Source of the DNA: JAPWJZ01 sp965279315
Lineage (GTDB): Bacteria > Pseudomonadota > Alphaproteobacteria > Micavibrionales > UBA2020
Length of the DNA stretch: 64,000 nt
Direction: 5' to 3'
Assembly (NCBI GenBank): GCA_965279315.1
Contig: OZ257145.1
Coordinates: forward strand, 992,001 to 1,056,000
The translations under genes and the position numbers were made by a program. Each line of letters opens with the position of its first letter. The first letter of the stretch is position 1. Shown here in pieces: positions 16,599-24,858 of this stretch. The notes beneath the pieces are model-generated. The model searched no databases. It was given only the letters and a program-made list of their open reading frames with translations, and was not told the DNA's origin.

Positions 16599-17399
16599 TT
16601 AGAAGGGCCCGTTATTAAATCCGGGGCCGCGATACTGCCAGTTCGGAAACGGGCTCGTCGTACCGTCAAGGTCGCTGGAGAAAGCGGGCGGCTGGAAGGT
16701 GTTCGCCTGCAGCTCCGCCGCGTTTTTCGCGTCGATGGAATTCTGCAGCAGCAGCGCAACACCGTCATAACCAAAGGTGTTCGCATAGGTCAGCGCCGCG
16801 CCATCGTTGCTGCGCGCATCGGCGCCGCGTTCCAGCAGCGTATAGACCATGAAATAATCGCCCTTGAACGATGCCAGCAGCAGCGCCTCGTTGTTCTGCA
16901 CATCCGCGCGCACGCCCAGGTCCATCATGTCGATGGCAATCGCCGTGTTGCCGCCGCGGATCGCCGCCAGCAACGCCGCGCCGTCATTGGCGGTCGGGTC
17001 GACGCTGTTGTGCATCAGCGTCTTGACCACATCCGCATGGCCGAAATACGCGGCCTGCGCCAGCGCATCGGCCGCAATGCCGGATCTGCCCGACACCGCG
17101 CCGTTGTCGAAAATCGCCTGCACGCGCCAGCTGTCGCCGGATGCCGCCGCCGTCATCAATTCGCCCTCGATACCGCTTTGCGAACGCATCGACAGCGTGT
17201 GTTTCCACATCTGGTCGGAGGGCGAGATATTGATGCCCGCCTGGTCATAGCTGCCCTGGTTCATGACGATCTGCGTATCGGTCACGGGGTCTTTCGGAAT
17301 GCTGTCGAGCGTCACGGTGCCTGCGCCAAAGCCCAATGCTGCCGCAGCGATGATGAAAGCGCGCTTGAATTTCGAGGTGGTGGGTTTACGGCCTTTCAT
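16599..17399 (-). CDS. Exported or membrane-anchored ankyrin-repeat protein
   Basis: This 266-residue protein differs from the other ankyrin proteins here in having an N-terminal basic plus hydrophobic segment (FKRAFIIAAAALGFGAG), i.e. a signal peptide or anchor. About four degenerate ankyrin repeats (residues about 80-215) follow, for example AAYFGHADVVKTLMHN and LLERGADARSNDGAAL. The tail is Pro/Asn-rich and lacks the APKxxxF motif found in the cytosolic ankyrin proteins. ATG 17399 is chosen because GGAG lies 9 bases upstream, overlapping an in-frame GTG. It is divergent from the ankyrin operon at 17598. Confidence 0.8.
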   Translation of the reverse strand: MKGRKPTTSKFKRAFIIAAAALGFGAGTVTLDSIPKDPVTDTQIVMNQGSYDQAGINISPSDQMWKHTLSMRSQSGIEGELMTAAASGDSWRVQAIFDNGAVSGRSGIAADALAQAAYFGHADVVKTLMHNSVDPTANDGAALLAAIRGGNTAIAIDMMDLGVRADVQNNEALLLASFKGDYFMVYTLLERGADARSNDGAALTYANTFGYDGVALLLQNSIDAKNAAELQANTFQPPAFSSDLDGTTSPFPNWQYRGPGFNNGPF

Positions 17400-17597
17400 G
17401 GCGGTCACTCCAATAAGATATGTACGGGCAGGATTTTTTAACCTGTGCGCTTTCTTTACGGGTGGGGGAGTCCGCTGTCAACCCTGCCGGGGATTCGCGC
17501 CGTGAAGTGTTAAGATATGTCAGGCCTCTGATTTCCTTAAATCTTTACGGGGCGCGTTTTATTGACATAAATACACCGTTCGGCTAGGATGCGAGGC

Positions 17598-18305
17598 ATG
17601 TCGATAGAAATTTTTGATGGCAGTCCCAACGACCTCCCGCGCCCTCCGGCGCAGGCTTCGGCGCCTGTGCGCGAAATGTCGAAAGACGAACAGGGCATCC
17701 TCGACAAGCTGCTGATCGAGGCGGTGATGAACCGCGATTTGCCGCATATCCAGTCCTATGTGCAAAAAGGCGCGAATGTGAATGTCGGCGCGGGCGATGT
17801 CAGCCGCTATATCCTGCGCAACGGGTCGAACGATTATTATTCCAGCAACGCGCCGCTGATCCACCTGATGTATGCCAAGGGCCTGAAAACCGATATCGCC
17901 GATTTCCTGATCGCCGAAGGCGCGGATGTCGACAGCCGCGACGCGCGCGGCAATACGATGCTGATGCTGGCCGCAAAAATGGGCGACCTCGCCGCCGCGA
18001 AATATTTCGTGTCGAAAGGCGCGGATGTTTTCGCAAAAAATCATAACGGCGAGATCGTGCTGGATGTGGCGCGCAACCTGAATGGCGGCCACCACCAGAG
18101 CCGCCAGCAATTCATCGACGCGCTGGTGGGCGCGCTGCCCGACATGCTGCGCGACGATATGGCGCAGGGCAATGCCGTCACACCGCAGGTGATCGCGGCC
18201 GCCAATGAAAACAAGCCTGAAAAAGCGCGCATCGCGCCGCGCACTGCCAGCTTCGGCAAGGCCGGCATCACGCCGAAGCCGCCCAGCAACAAGCTCAATC
18301 TGTAG
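17598..18305 (+). CDS. Ankyrin-repeat protein, first of three-gene operon, APRTASF tail
   Basis: The 235-residue protein contains ankyrin repeats at about residues 35-160, including LLIEAVMNRDLPHIQSYVQK and RGNTMLMLAAKMGDLAAAKY. The C-terminal tail has APRTASF with 16 residues after it. It has no signal peptide. The start at 17598 is preferred to ATG 17589, which sits directly on the AGG. It opens a tight operon with spacers of 8 bases. All three products carry the same tail motif family, suggesting a shared fate such as secretion by the Dot/Icm-type system encoded 2 kb downstream (inference). Confidence 0.8.
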   Translation: MSIEIFDGSPNDLPRPPAQASAPVREMSKDEQGILDKLLIEAVMNRDLPHIQSYVQKGANVNVGAGDVSRYILRNGSNDYYSSNAPLIHLMYAKGLKTDIADFLIAEGADVDSRDARGNTMLMLAAKMGDLAAAKYFVSKGADVFAKNHNGEIVLDVARNLNGGHHQSRQQFIDALVGALPDMLRDDMAQGNAVTPQVIAAANENKPEKARIAPRTASFGKAGITPKPPSNKLNL

Positions 18306-18313
18306 GACGCATC

Positions 18314-18817
18314 ATGGCAGGTGAAGGCAACATCAACGACAACATCAATCCCGAACAGCGGCGCATCGTGAATGAAAACCTGATCGAGGCCGTCGAGGCG
18401 TACAACACCGACCTCATCAACCTTTGCCTGCAAAAGGGCGCGGACATCAACACGCGCAACGGCGAAGGCCGCACGCCGCTGATGACGGCGGTCTGGAAAG
18501 ACAACCCGTCGCTGGTGCGCTTCATCCTCTCGAAGCAGCCGGACCTGTTTTTGAAAACGCCTGCCGGCAAAACCGCCTATGACTTCATCAAGAACGTGCA
18601 AAGCGCCGATGCCCGCCGCACGATCACGATGATCATGCTGCAGGCGCTGCCCGACGCGCCGCCCTGGCGGGATCACGAGCCGGAAGACGTTATTTTGCTG
18701 GCCGAAAAAGAAGCCGTAAAAGCGCAAGCCGCCGCGAAAGAGCGCGTGGCCGCGCCGAAAACCGCCAGCTTCGGCAACAAGCCCGCGCCCAAGCCGCCCA
18801 AACCCTTTTCGATTTAA
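18314..18817 (+). CDS. Short ankyrin-repeat protein, APKTASF tail
   Basis: The 167-residue product has two clear ankyrin repeats (residues about 15-75, NLIEAVEAYNTDLINLCLQK and NGEGRTPLMTAVWKDN) and a degenerate third. A Lys/Ala-rich stretch leads to APKTASFGNKPAPKPPKPF. It starts 8 bases after the preceding ankyrin gene. It lacks a signal peptide. Its N-terminal sequence parallels that of the upstream gene, so local duplication is likely. Confidence 0.8.
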   Translation: MAGEGNINDNINPEQRRIVNENLIEAVEAYNTDLINLCLQKGADINTRNGEGRTPLMTAVWKDNPSLVRFILSKQPDLFLKTPAGKTAYDFIKNVQSADARRTITMIMLQALPDAPPWRDHEPEDVILLAEKEAVKAQAAAKERVAAPKTASFGNKPAPKPPKPFSI

Positions 18818-18825
18818 GGTTCATC

Positions 18826-19857
18826 ATGTTCGGTTTCAACAGCGCCGCCAAACGCCAGGAAAAAACCAACGCCGCATTGTTCGACGCGATTTCGCGCGGC
18901 AGCTGGTCGGGCATTGAATCTGCGCTGGAGGGCGGGGCGGATATCGAGGCGACCGACCGCTGGAACCGTGGCGCTGTCGCGGCGGCCGTGCAGGACAACC
19001 GCCCGAACCTGATCGAACGCCTTGTCGAAAACGGCGCGGAGCTTGAACTGCGCGACAATAACGGCCGCACGCCGCTGCATAACGCCGCGCACAACGGCTT
19101 TGTGGATTCACTCGCCGTGCTGCTGAAGGCGGGCGCGGCGGTCGACCGCGCCGATTCAACGGGCGACACGCCGCTGCTGCTGGCCGCCTATGGCCGTTCG
19201 TATGAGGCCGTTGCGGCGCTGGTCGATGCCAAGGCCAATACGCAACGCCGCAACAAATACGGCAAGACCGCGCTGATGTTCGCCGCCGAAAACGGCGCGA
19301 CCGATATCGTGCGCCTGTTGTTGTCGCAGAAAGAAACCGGCCTTGATGCGCGCAACAATGATAATAAGTCCGCGCTCGCCTTTGCGGTTGAAAACGGCCA
19401 TGCCGATATCGTGCGCCTGCTGCTGAAATCGGGCGCGGAAGTCGACACCGTCGATAACGACGGCAATACGCCTTTCACCCGCGCCGCCTATGAAGGCCAC
19501 ACGGATATCATGAAATCGCTCTATGCCGCCGGTGCGCGCCTCGAAACCCGCGACAATGACGGCGACACGGCGCTGACATCCGCCATCAAGGGCGAACATC
19601 ACGACACCGTGCGCCAGCTGCTCGACTGGGGCGCGGATATGAATGTGCGCAACCATGACGAAGAAACGCCGCTCGACATCGCAGGCGATCAGGACAACGG
19701 CATCGAAGATTTGCTGAAGGAAGAAAAGAAACGCCGCGACAAGGGCGGCACGATCCGCGAACCGCGCGCAGCAACGCCTATCGCGGCCACCGCCGCCGCA
19801 CCTGTTGCGAACGACACCGAGCCGCCCGCGCCGAAGAAGCGGGATTTCAGCCTCTAA
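18826..19857 (+). CDS. Ankyrin-repeat protein with eight or nine repeats, APKKRDF tail
   Basis: The 343-residue protein is almost entirely ankyrin repeats (residues about 12-285) in good register. Examples are DNNGRTPLHNAAHNGFVDSL, YGKTALMFAAENGATDIV and DGNTPFTRAAYEGHTDIM. A short disordered Ala-rich stretch leads to the end APKKRDFSL. It is the last gene of the operon, 8 bases after the previous stop. Long regular ankyrin domains bind proteins, so this is a protein-interaction scaffold. Whether the partner is bacterial or host is unknown. Confidence 0.9.
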   Translation: MFGFNSAAKRQEKTNAALFDAISRGSWSGIESALEGGADIEATDRWNRGAVAAAVQDNRPNLIERLVENGAELELRDNNGRTPLHNAAHNGFVDSLAVLLKAGAAVDRADSTGDTPLLLAAYGRSYEAVAALVDAKANTQRRNKYGKTALMFAAENGATDIVRLLLSQKETGLDARNNDNKSALAFAVENGHADIVRLLLKSGAEVDTVDNDGNTPFTRAAYEGHTDIMKSLYAAGARLETRDNDGDTALTSAIKGEHHDTVRQLLDWGADMNVRNHDEETPLDIAGDQDNGIEDLLKEEKKRRDKGGTIREPRAATPIAATAAAPVANDTEPPAPKKRDFSL

Positions 19858-19879
19858 TATAGCGCATATTCTGAAAATA

Positions 19880-20002
19880 ATATTACGTTAACGTGTTGTA
19901 ATATAAAGCAGAAACCATCGATTATGGCACATCGTTTTCCGGGTGTTATAATAAGGTATCGCCCAAAAGTTCCCGCCAGATTGTGCAAAAGTTGTGCAAA
20001 GG
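19880..20002. promoter_or_regulatory. Palindrome, TATAAT box and 11-bp direct repeats before the secretion operon
   Basis: Three elements lie in the 222-base spacer before the first secretion-locus gene. A palindrome ATATTAC-N11-GTAATAT covers 19880-19904. A perfect TATAAT sits at 19947-19952 without a good -35. Two adjacent copies of TTGTGCAAA(A/G)G lie at 19981-19991 and 19992-20002. The last is a likely regulator site. A regulatory role is inferred from position and symmetry. Confidence 0.45.
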
Positions 20003-20080
20003 GGGGTTTTGGACTAGTTTAATCGGAAGCCCGGCGTTTTGACGCGGGGCATTTTCAGTTTCTAGGGATCTGGACGCGGA

Positions 20081-20902
20081 ATGAAAAAGTTGATGGTCAT
20101 GCTGGCGCTTGTTGTCGCCATGTTCTGGTCGGGCGCCGCGATGGCGCAGCAAAAACCGCAGACGGCCGAGCTGATCCAGTTTGAAAAACTGGGCGGCAAG
20201 ATACTCTATATCGGCAAATCCTATGACATGGACGGCTGGCTGCTGATCGGCCGCGACGGCGAAGTGCGCTCCATGATCTATACCAGCCCGATGGGCGCGA
20301 TGCTGAAGGGCCGCCTGTTCAGCGGCGCGGGCAAGGACATCACGAAAACGCAGCTGCAGATTTACAAGGCGCGCTCCGCCGGTTCGCAAAAGGCCGTGCC
20401 GCTGGAGCCCAACGCCGACAAGGACGCCGTGCCGAAGGCCGAGCTGTTCTATGCCGCCGTTGAAAAAGCCAACTGGGTGCGCGTGGGAAAACCTGACGCG
20501 CCATATATTTATATGTTCATCAACGTGAACTGCGAACATTGCCAGTCGCTCTACCGCACGCTGAAGGGCTCGCTCGACAAGGGCCTGATCCAGCTGCGCC
20601 TGCTGCCGGCGGGCGAACAGGATGATAACCGCGACGGCGGCGCCGCCATGCTGTCGGTCGATGATCCGGGCGCGGCTTGGCAGGATTACATGGACGGCAA
20701 AAAAGGCGGGTTGCACAAGTCCCTCATCAAGGGCGACGCGCTGGAGAAGATCAAGGCCAACGGCAAGCTCGCCCGCGAATGGAAACTGCCGCAATACCCC
20801 TTCATCGTCTATCGCAAGGTGTCGGACGGCACGCTCATGACTGTCGTGGGCCAGCCGGAAAACCCGATGCTGCTGATGTCAGACCTGATGAAAAACCCGT
20901 AA
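20081..20902 (+). CDS. Periplasmic DsbC/DsbG-like thiol-disulfide protein
   Basis: The 273-residue protein has a signal peptide (MKKLMVMLALVVAMFWSGAAMA, cleavage near residue 22) and a thioredoxin-fold domain from about residue 140. The active site CEHC is at residues 151-154 in NVNCEHCQSLY. The cis-Pro loop is QYPFIVY. An N-terminal dimerisation-like region (about 25-120) and the large insertion between the active site and cis-Pro resemble DsbC/DsbG. It precedes a transglycosylase and dotD, so it probably helps fold Cys-rich exported components of the secretion locus, of which there are several downstream (inference). Confidence 0.8.
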   Translation: MKKLMVMLALVVAMFWSGAAMAQQKPQTAELIQFEKLGGKILYIGKSYDMDGWLLIGRDGEVRSMIYTSPMGAMLKGRLFSGAGKDITKTQLQIYKARSAGSQKAVPLEPNADKDAVPKAELFYAAVEKANWVRVGKPDAPYIYMFINVNCEHCQSLYRTLKGSLDKGLIQLRLLPAGEQDDNRDGGAAMLSVDDPGAAWQDYMDGKKGGLHKSLIKGDALEKIKANGKLAREWKLPQYPFIVYRKVSDGTLMTVVGQPENPMLLMSDLMKNP

Positions 20903-20912
20903 GGATAATGAT

Positions 20913-21371
20913 GTGATCACCGCCCAGGCACTCGCCGTTTGCATTTTCACCGCCGCGCAGACCTATTCGGTCCCGCCGACGGTCATCCTGGGCGTGCTGC
21001 ATGTCGAAGGCGGCCGCATCGGCATGGCGTCCCCCAACACCAACGGCACCTATGACCTCGGCCCCATGCAGATCAACACGATCTGGGTGCCGGAACTCGC
21101 GCGCCACTGGCGCGTGACCGAAAAGACCGCGCTGCGCATGGTGCGCGACGACGCCTGCACCAATATCGGCGTCGGTTCATGGATTTTGCGCCGCAAGATG
21201 AACGAATCCGGATCGATGGCGGGCGGCATTGCCTGGTACCATTCGGCGACGCCCGGCGTCGGCTCCAACTACCGCCAGAAGGTCCTGCGCGCGATGCAGA
21301 AATACCGCCTGATCCGCCAGCCGGAAGATCTTTTGACCGCTTCGGCGTCGCAAGCCAAGCGCCGCGGTTAA
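20913..21371 (+). CDS. Lytic transglycosylase-like (SLT/VirB1-type) protein
   Basis: The 152-residue product shows the lysozyme-like fold of secretion-associated transglycosylases. AAQTYSVPPTVILGVLHVEGG carries the catalytic Glu, YDLGPMQIN follows, and GGIAWYHSA is near the end. These enzymes open peptidoglycan for assembly of secretion machines. The GTG start is preceded by AAGGA; two upstream ATGs are closed at once by TGA. No Sec signal peptide is visible, as the catalytic domain starts almost at residue 1. Export is therefore unclear. It sits 10 bases after the DsbC-like gene. Confidence 0.85.
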   Translation: MITAQALAVCIFTAAQTYSVPPTVILGVLHVEGGRIGMASPNTNGTYDLGPMQINTIWVPELARHWRVTEKTALRMVRDDACTNIGVGSWILRRKMNESGSMAGGIAWYHSATPGVGSNYRQKVLRAMQKYRLIRQPEDLLTASASQAKRRG

Positions 21372-21503
21372 TTTCCCTAAATATCTTTCCAGAGTCGGGC
21401 GTAAAAAAAACCGCAAAAACAGGCGGTTGCCTGTTTGCTTCTTATACAAAACTGGCTAATATCATCATCTGACGAACGTCTTTAAATCTGTTTTCGGGCA
21501 GGG

Positions 21504-22010
21504 ATGAAAAAATTTCTCATGAATAAAACTGTTTCACTCCTCAGCGCCGCCGGCCTGTCTTTGATGGTCTCGGCCTGTGCGCTTCCGGGTAATGTCGATC
21601 AGCAGCTCGTGGCCGAGCCCGATCCGCTGGCGCTGCGCCTCGCGGCTGCCGTCGACAAGGCTTCGGCCTCGCTCGAAACGCTCGCCTCCGTCGAACAGGC
21701 GCGCAACCCCGGCGCTGCGGTCCAGTCCGTTCCCTACGCGCCGCAGGAACTGCGCCGTACCGTGACGCTGAAATGGATCGGCCCTGTCGAGCCGATCATG
21801 CAGCGCCTTGCGGATCGCGCGGGCTATGAAATGATGGTGAATGGCGACCTTCCGCCCGCACCTGTCGTGATTACGCTCGATGTGCGCCAGAAAATGGTCA
21901 TCGATGTCTTGCGCGATGTCGGCCTGCAGGCCGGCCAGCGCGCCGATGTTGTCGTCGATCCCGAACGCCGTGTTGTGGAGTTGAACTATGCACCTGTTTC
22001 CGGCGATTAA
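21504..22010 (+). CDS. dotD: DotD-like outer-membrane lipoprotein of type IVB secretion
   Basis: DotD is a small lipoprotein of the Dot/Icm outer-membrane core complex; TraH is the IncI counterpart. The 168-residue chain has a signal peptide ending in a lipobox (VSAC, Cys about residue 25) and a C-terminal domain with LKWIGPVEPIMQRLADRAGYEM and VVIDPERRVVELNY-type strands, resembling secretin N-domains as in DotD. Length fits the family. The 3' end overlaps the dotC start by 23 bases. Confidence 0.88.
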   Translation: MKKFLMNKTVSLLSAAGLSLMVSACALPGNVDQQLVAEPDPLALRLAAAVDKASASLETLASVEQARNPGAAVQSVPYAPQELRRTVTLKWIGPVEPIMQRLADRAGYEMMVNGDLPPAPVVITLDVRQKMVIDVLRDVGLQAGQRADVVVDPERRVVELNYAPVSGD

Positions 22011-23154
22011 GATCGCCCTGCTGGCTTCCGTCTGCTGCATTGCCCTCTCCGTGTCCACGGCAGAGGCGCAAACGCAACCGCCAGGCCGCAATGCCACCGT
22101 CCCCGCCGGCATCCCTGCCGGCACCGCCAACCAGATGGCGCAGATCCGCCGTCAGGCCGGCAATGCGCAGCTGGGCATCGCGCCCGGCGCCGCCGGCGCC
22201 CCCAAGGGCCTCTTCGACCGTTCCAAATCGGGCGAAATGACCGAGGAAGAGCAGCTGGCAGCGTTCAAGGACAAGGACAGCGCGACCTATAAGGCGCATT
22301 TGCTGGCCAAGCAGGCGCGCGAAAGCGGCGAGTTCAACCACACGATCGACAAGACCAAAAAAGAAAACCTGACGGTGACGGACGAGACGCTGACGCCTCC
22401 CGAAATGTCGGAGCTGCAGGATATCCGCGGCGCGCATGGCGTGTCGGGCGACCTGTTCGACGAATTGCTGGGCAAGCCCATGTCGCTCGACCTGCGCATG
22501 GAAGCGCAGCGCGAAGCGGCGCTGTCCTACGGCGCGCGCGGCGGCCTGGCGAAACGGACCTACCAGATCACCGAACGCCTGAAGGATTACGAGCCGACGT
22601 TCGATAAAGTTTACAACTTTCGCGCGCTGCTGATCAAAGCGCCGTCCGGCATGATGATCGAGCCGCCGATCGTGAAAGAATCGCTCGACGCCCTCGACAT
22701 CTCCGACGGCGGCAACGAAGCGGCTGTGACCGACCAGGTCCTGAAGATCAACAAGCAGGCGAAGATCGTGACCGCGCCCCGCGACTGGCGCGGCTACCTC
22801 ACATTTTATTACCTGACCGAAATTCCGCCGCCGCCGCGCGTGTTGTGGCCCAAGGACGAAAAAGAACAGACCCGCTGGAACGAGTGGGTGCGCCAGGGCT
22901 GGGATGCCGGCTACGAACAGGGCGAGATGATTTTTGAATCCAACCTCGCGCAGCTGGTCGCCGATTACGACGGCATGGTGCGCTACCGCATGTTGCTGGC
23001 CGAAGGAAAGATTTCACAGCCCTACGCGCTGCAGGAAGACCGTGGGGTCACCGGCGGCCGGAACGAGATGCGGGTGGGCGACCGCGCGCTTCGCATTACG
23101 GGGCCCTCACAATTCCTGACGGGGGCAGACCTATGGAAGCCGGCAGACCGGTAA
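21988..23154 (+). CDS. dotC: DotC-like component of the type IVB core complex
   Basis: DotC cooperates with DotD in targeting DotH to the outer membrane. The 388-residue protein has the family core at about residues 150-385: SYGARGGLAKRTYQI, APRDWRGYLTF, WNEWVRQGWDAGYEQ, DYDGMVRYRMLLAEG, and the end GVTGGRNEMRVGDRALRIT. DotC of Legionella is a lipoprotein; here the leader ends in STAEAQTQ and looks like a signal peptidase I site, with no convincing lipobox. The N-terminal 40-110 region is Pro/Ala-rich and extra. It overlaps both dotD and dotB. Confidence 0.92.
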   Translation: MHLFPAIKIALLASVCCIALSVSTAEAQTQPPGRNATVPAGIPAGTANQMAQIRRQAGNAQLGIAPGAAGAPKGLFDRSKSGEMTEEEQLAAFKDKDSATYKAHLLAKQARESGEFNHTIDKTKKENLTVTDETLTPPEMSELQDIRGAHGVSGDLFDELLGKPMSLDLRMEAQREAALSYGARGGLAKRTYQITERLKDYEPTFDKVYNFRALLIKAPSGMMIEPPIVKESLDALDISDGGNEAAVTDQVLKINKQAKIVTAPRDWRGYLTFYYLTEIPPPPRVLWPKDEKEQTRWNEWVRQGWDAGYEQGEMIFESNLAQLVADYDGMVRYRMLLAEGKISQPYALQEDRGVTGGRNEMRVGDRALRITGPSQFLTGADLWKPADR

Positions 23155-24395
23155 GTCTCCTCAAGAAGGGTGTCGACGACCTCAAGTCCACCTGGCCTGC
23201 GGAGCCTGACCGATTCAACGAAATGCACGTCGACCCGTTCCTGCTCTGGTGCATCAAGCAGGGCTCGTCCGACGTATCGATCCAGACCAACCGCCCTGTC
23301 ATGTGCGAAATCTCGGGCTCGCTCTATCCTGTCACCTACCGCTCGCTCGACGCCGCCGACATCGTGACCTTCGTCACGCGCCTCTACGGCACGGAAGCGC
23401 TCGCGATCCTCGCCGGCGGCTCCGACATCGACTTGGCATACGAGGTCATGACCGACCGTTTCACGCGCTCGCGCTTCCGCGTCAACATCACCGCTATTCT
23501 CGCCGAAGGGCGCGACGGCGTGCAGATCACGATGCGTGTGCTGCCCTCCGCGCCGCCCACTTTCGCGCAGTTGAAAATCGAAAAAGAAATCATCGACGGT
23601 TGGCGTCCCAGAAACGGGATTGTCCTGGTGACCGGCCCGACCGGCTCCGGTAAATCCACGCTGCTTGCGGCGGGCATCCGTTCGCTGATCGAATCGCATC
23701 ACGGTTGCGGCAAGCTTTTGACCTACGAAGCGCCCATCGAATTTACCTACGACTCGGTCGTGTCGCGCCGCTCGCTCGTCGCGCAGACCGAAGTGCCGCG
23801 CCACATCCCCACCTTCGCGGCCGGTGTGCGTAACGCGCTCCGCCGCAAACCTGAAATTATCTTGGTGGGTGAATCGCGCGACCGCGAAACAATTTCCGCC
23901 TCGATCGAGGCCGCGCAAACGGGTCACTTGGTGTTCTCCACCGTCCACACGACCGGTGTCGCCTCGACCATCCGACGCATGGTGTCGACGTTTGAGCCGG
24001 GCGAGCGCAACGAGCGCGCCTTCTCCCTCATGGAAACCGTCCGCATGATCGTGACGCAGACGCTGGTGCCCCGCATCGGCGGCGGCCGCGTGGCGCTGCG
24101 CGAATACATGGTCTTCACCGAGGAAATCCGCGAGACGCTCCTCAACATGACCTACGACAAGTGGCCGGCGGAACTGATGTCGATGGTTTCCAAATACGGC
24201 AAGACCATGGAAAGCCAGGCGCGCCGCGCCTTCGAATCTGGTCTTATCGAAAAGCGGCACTATCTCGTTTACCTGCAGGGCTCCAAGGCCGCGCAGGAGG
24301 CGCTCAAGCGCATCGCGGCGCAGGAAGCCGGTGAAACCGTGGATATGGATTCGAGCGAGCCGAAGATGGAATCAAGCGACGTCCACAGCAAATAA
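23133..24395 (+). CDS. dotB: DotB-like hexameric secretion ATPase (PilT-like)
   Basis: DotB/TraJ is a PilT/VirB11-like cytoplasmic ATPase that activates the secretion channel. The 420-residue chain has an N-terminal PAS-like domain (about 30-145), Walker A GPTGSGKST at residues 168-176, an Asp box region (LTYEAPIEFTYDS), a Walker B-like region (PEIILVGESRDRETI) and the His box GHLVFSTVHTTGV. These match DotB closely. The last 30 residues are acidic and probably disordered. The start lies inside the end of dotC (22-base overlap), implying coupled translation. Confidence 0.95.
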   Translation: MEAGRPVSLLKKGVDDLKSTWPAEPDRFNEMHVDPFLLWCIKQGSSDVSIQTNRPVMCEISGSLYPVTYRSLDAADIVTFVTRLYGTEALAILAGGSDIDLAYEVMTDRFTRSRFRVNITAILAEGRDGVQITMRVLPSAPPTFAQLKIEKEIIDGWRPRNGIVLVTGPTGSGKSTLLAAGIRSLIESHHGCGKLLTYEAPIEFTYDSVVSRRSLVAQTEVPRHIPTFAAGVRNALRRKPEIILVGESRDRETISASIEAAQTGHLVFSTVHTTGVASTIRRMVSTFEPGERNERAFSLMETVRMIVTQTLVPRIGGGRVALREYMVFTEEIRETLLNMTYDKWPAELMSMVSKYGKTMESQARRAFESGLIEKRHYLVYLQGSKAAQEALKRIAAQEAGETVDMDSSEPKMESSDVHSK

Positions 24396-24414
24396 CAGAT
24401 TGGGGTAACGCATC

Positions 24415-24705
24415 ATGGCTGATCAACCGGTACAGGGCTGGCACTGGCGTAACTCCATGAAAACCGTGCGGTTTTTCATTTTCGATGCGCGCGCGGGCTT
24501 TTTCGTCGTCCTCGTCCTCGTCCATGCCCGCTTATGGACGCTGATGCTGGCCTTGTCCGTCATGACCATTTTCTGGCTGTTCGAGCGCAAAAGCCTGTCC
24601 TTCCCGGCGGCCCTGCGCTCCATCCGCGTCTGGATCATCGGGCCCAAACGCCCCGGCTGGATCTGGACAAGGCGGCGCAAGCTGCAGGATACCGGCTCGG
24701 CCTAA
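24415..24705 (+). CDS. icmT: IcmT-like small membrane protein
   Basis: IcmT/TraK is a small Dot/Icm component of about 90 residues with two closely spaced membrane segments. The 96-residue product has the family signature WRNSMKTVRFFIFDARAGFF and HARLWTL, hydrophobic stretches at about 25-60, and a basic C-terminus (PGWIWTRRRKL). It follows dotB by 19 bases, reproducing the order traH-traI-traJ-traK of IncI plasmids. It is the last recognisable core component here; a 153-base gap follows. Confidence 0.85.
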   Translation: MADQPVQGWHWRNSMKTVRFFIFDARAGFFVVLVLVHARLWTLMLALSVMTIFWLFERKSLSFPAALRSIRVWIIGPKRPGWIWTRRRKLQDTGSA

Positions 24706-24858
24706 AGGCGCACTGCCGCTTCCGGCTCAGGCACTCAAAAACCCTCCTCCGCTATGCCGAAAAATCCTTTCCCTCTATTGCTTTAGGGGCGGGACTCGGC
24801 CTATAAAAGATCATTCGATTTGTTTTTAACAAGCTGACAGGCGTTAGGATATCTCCCC

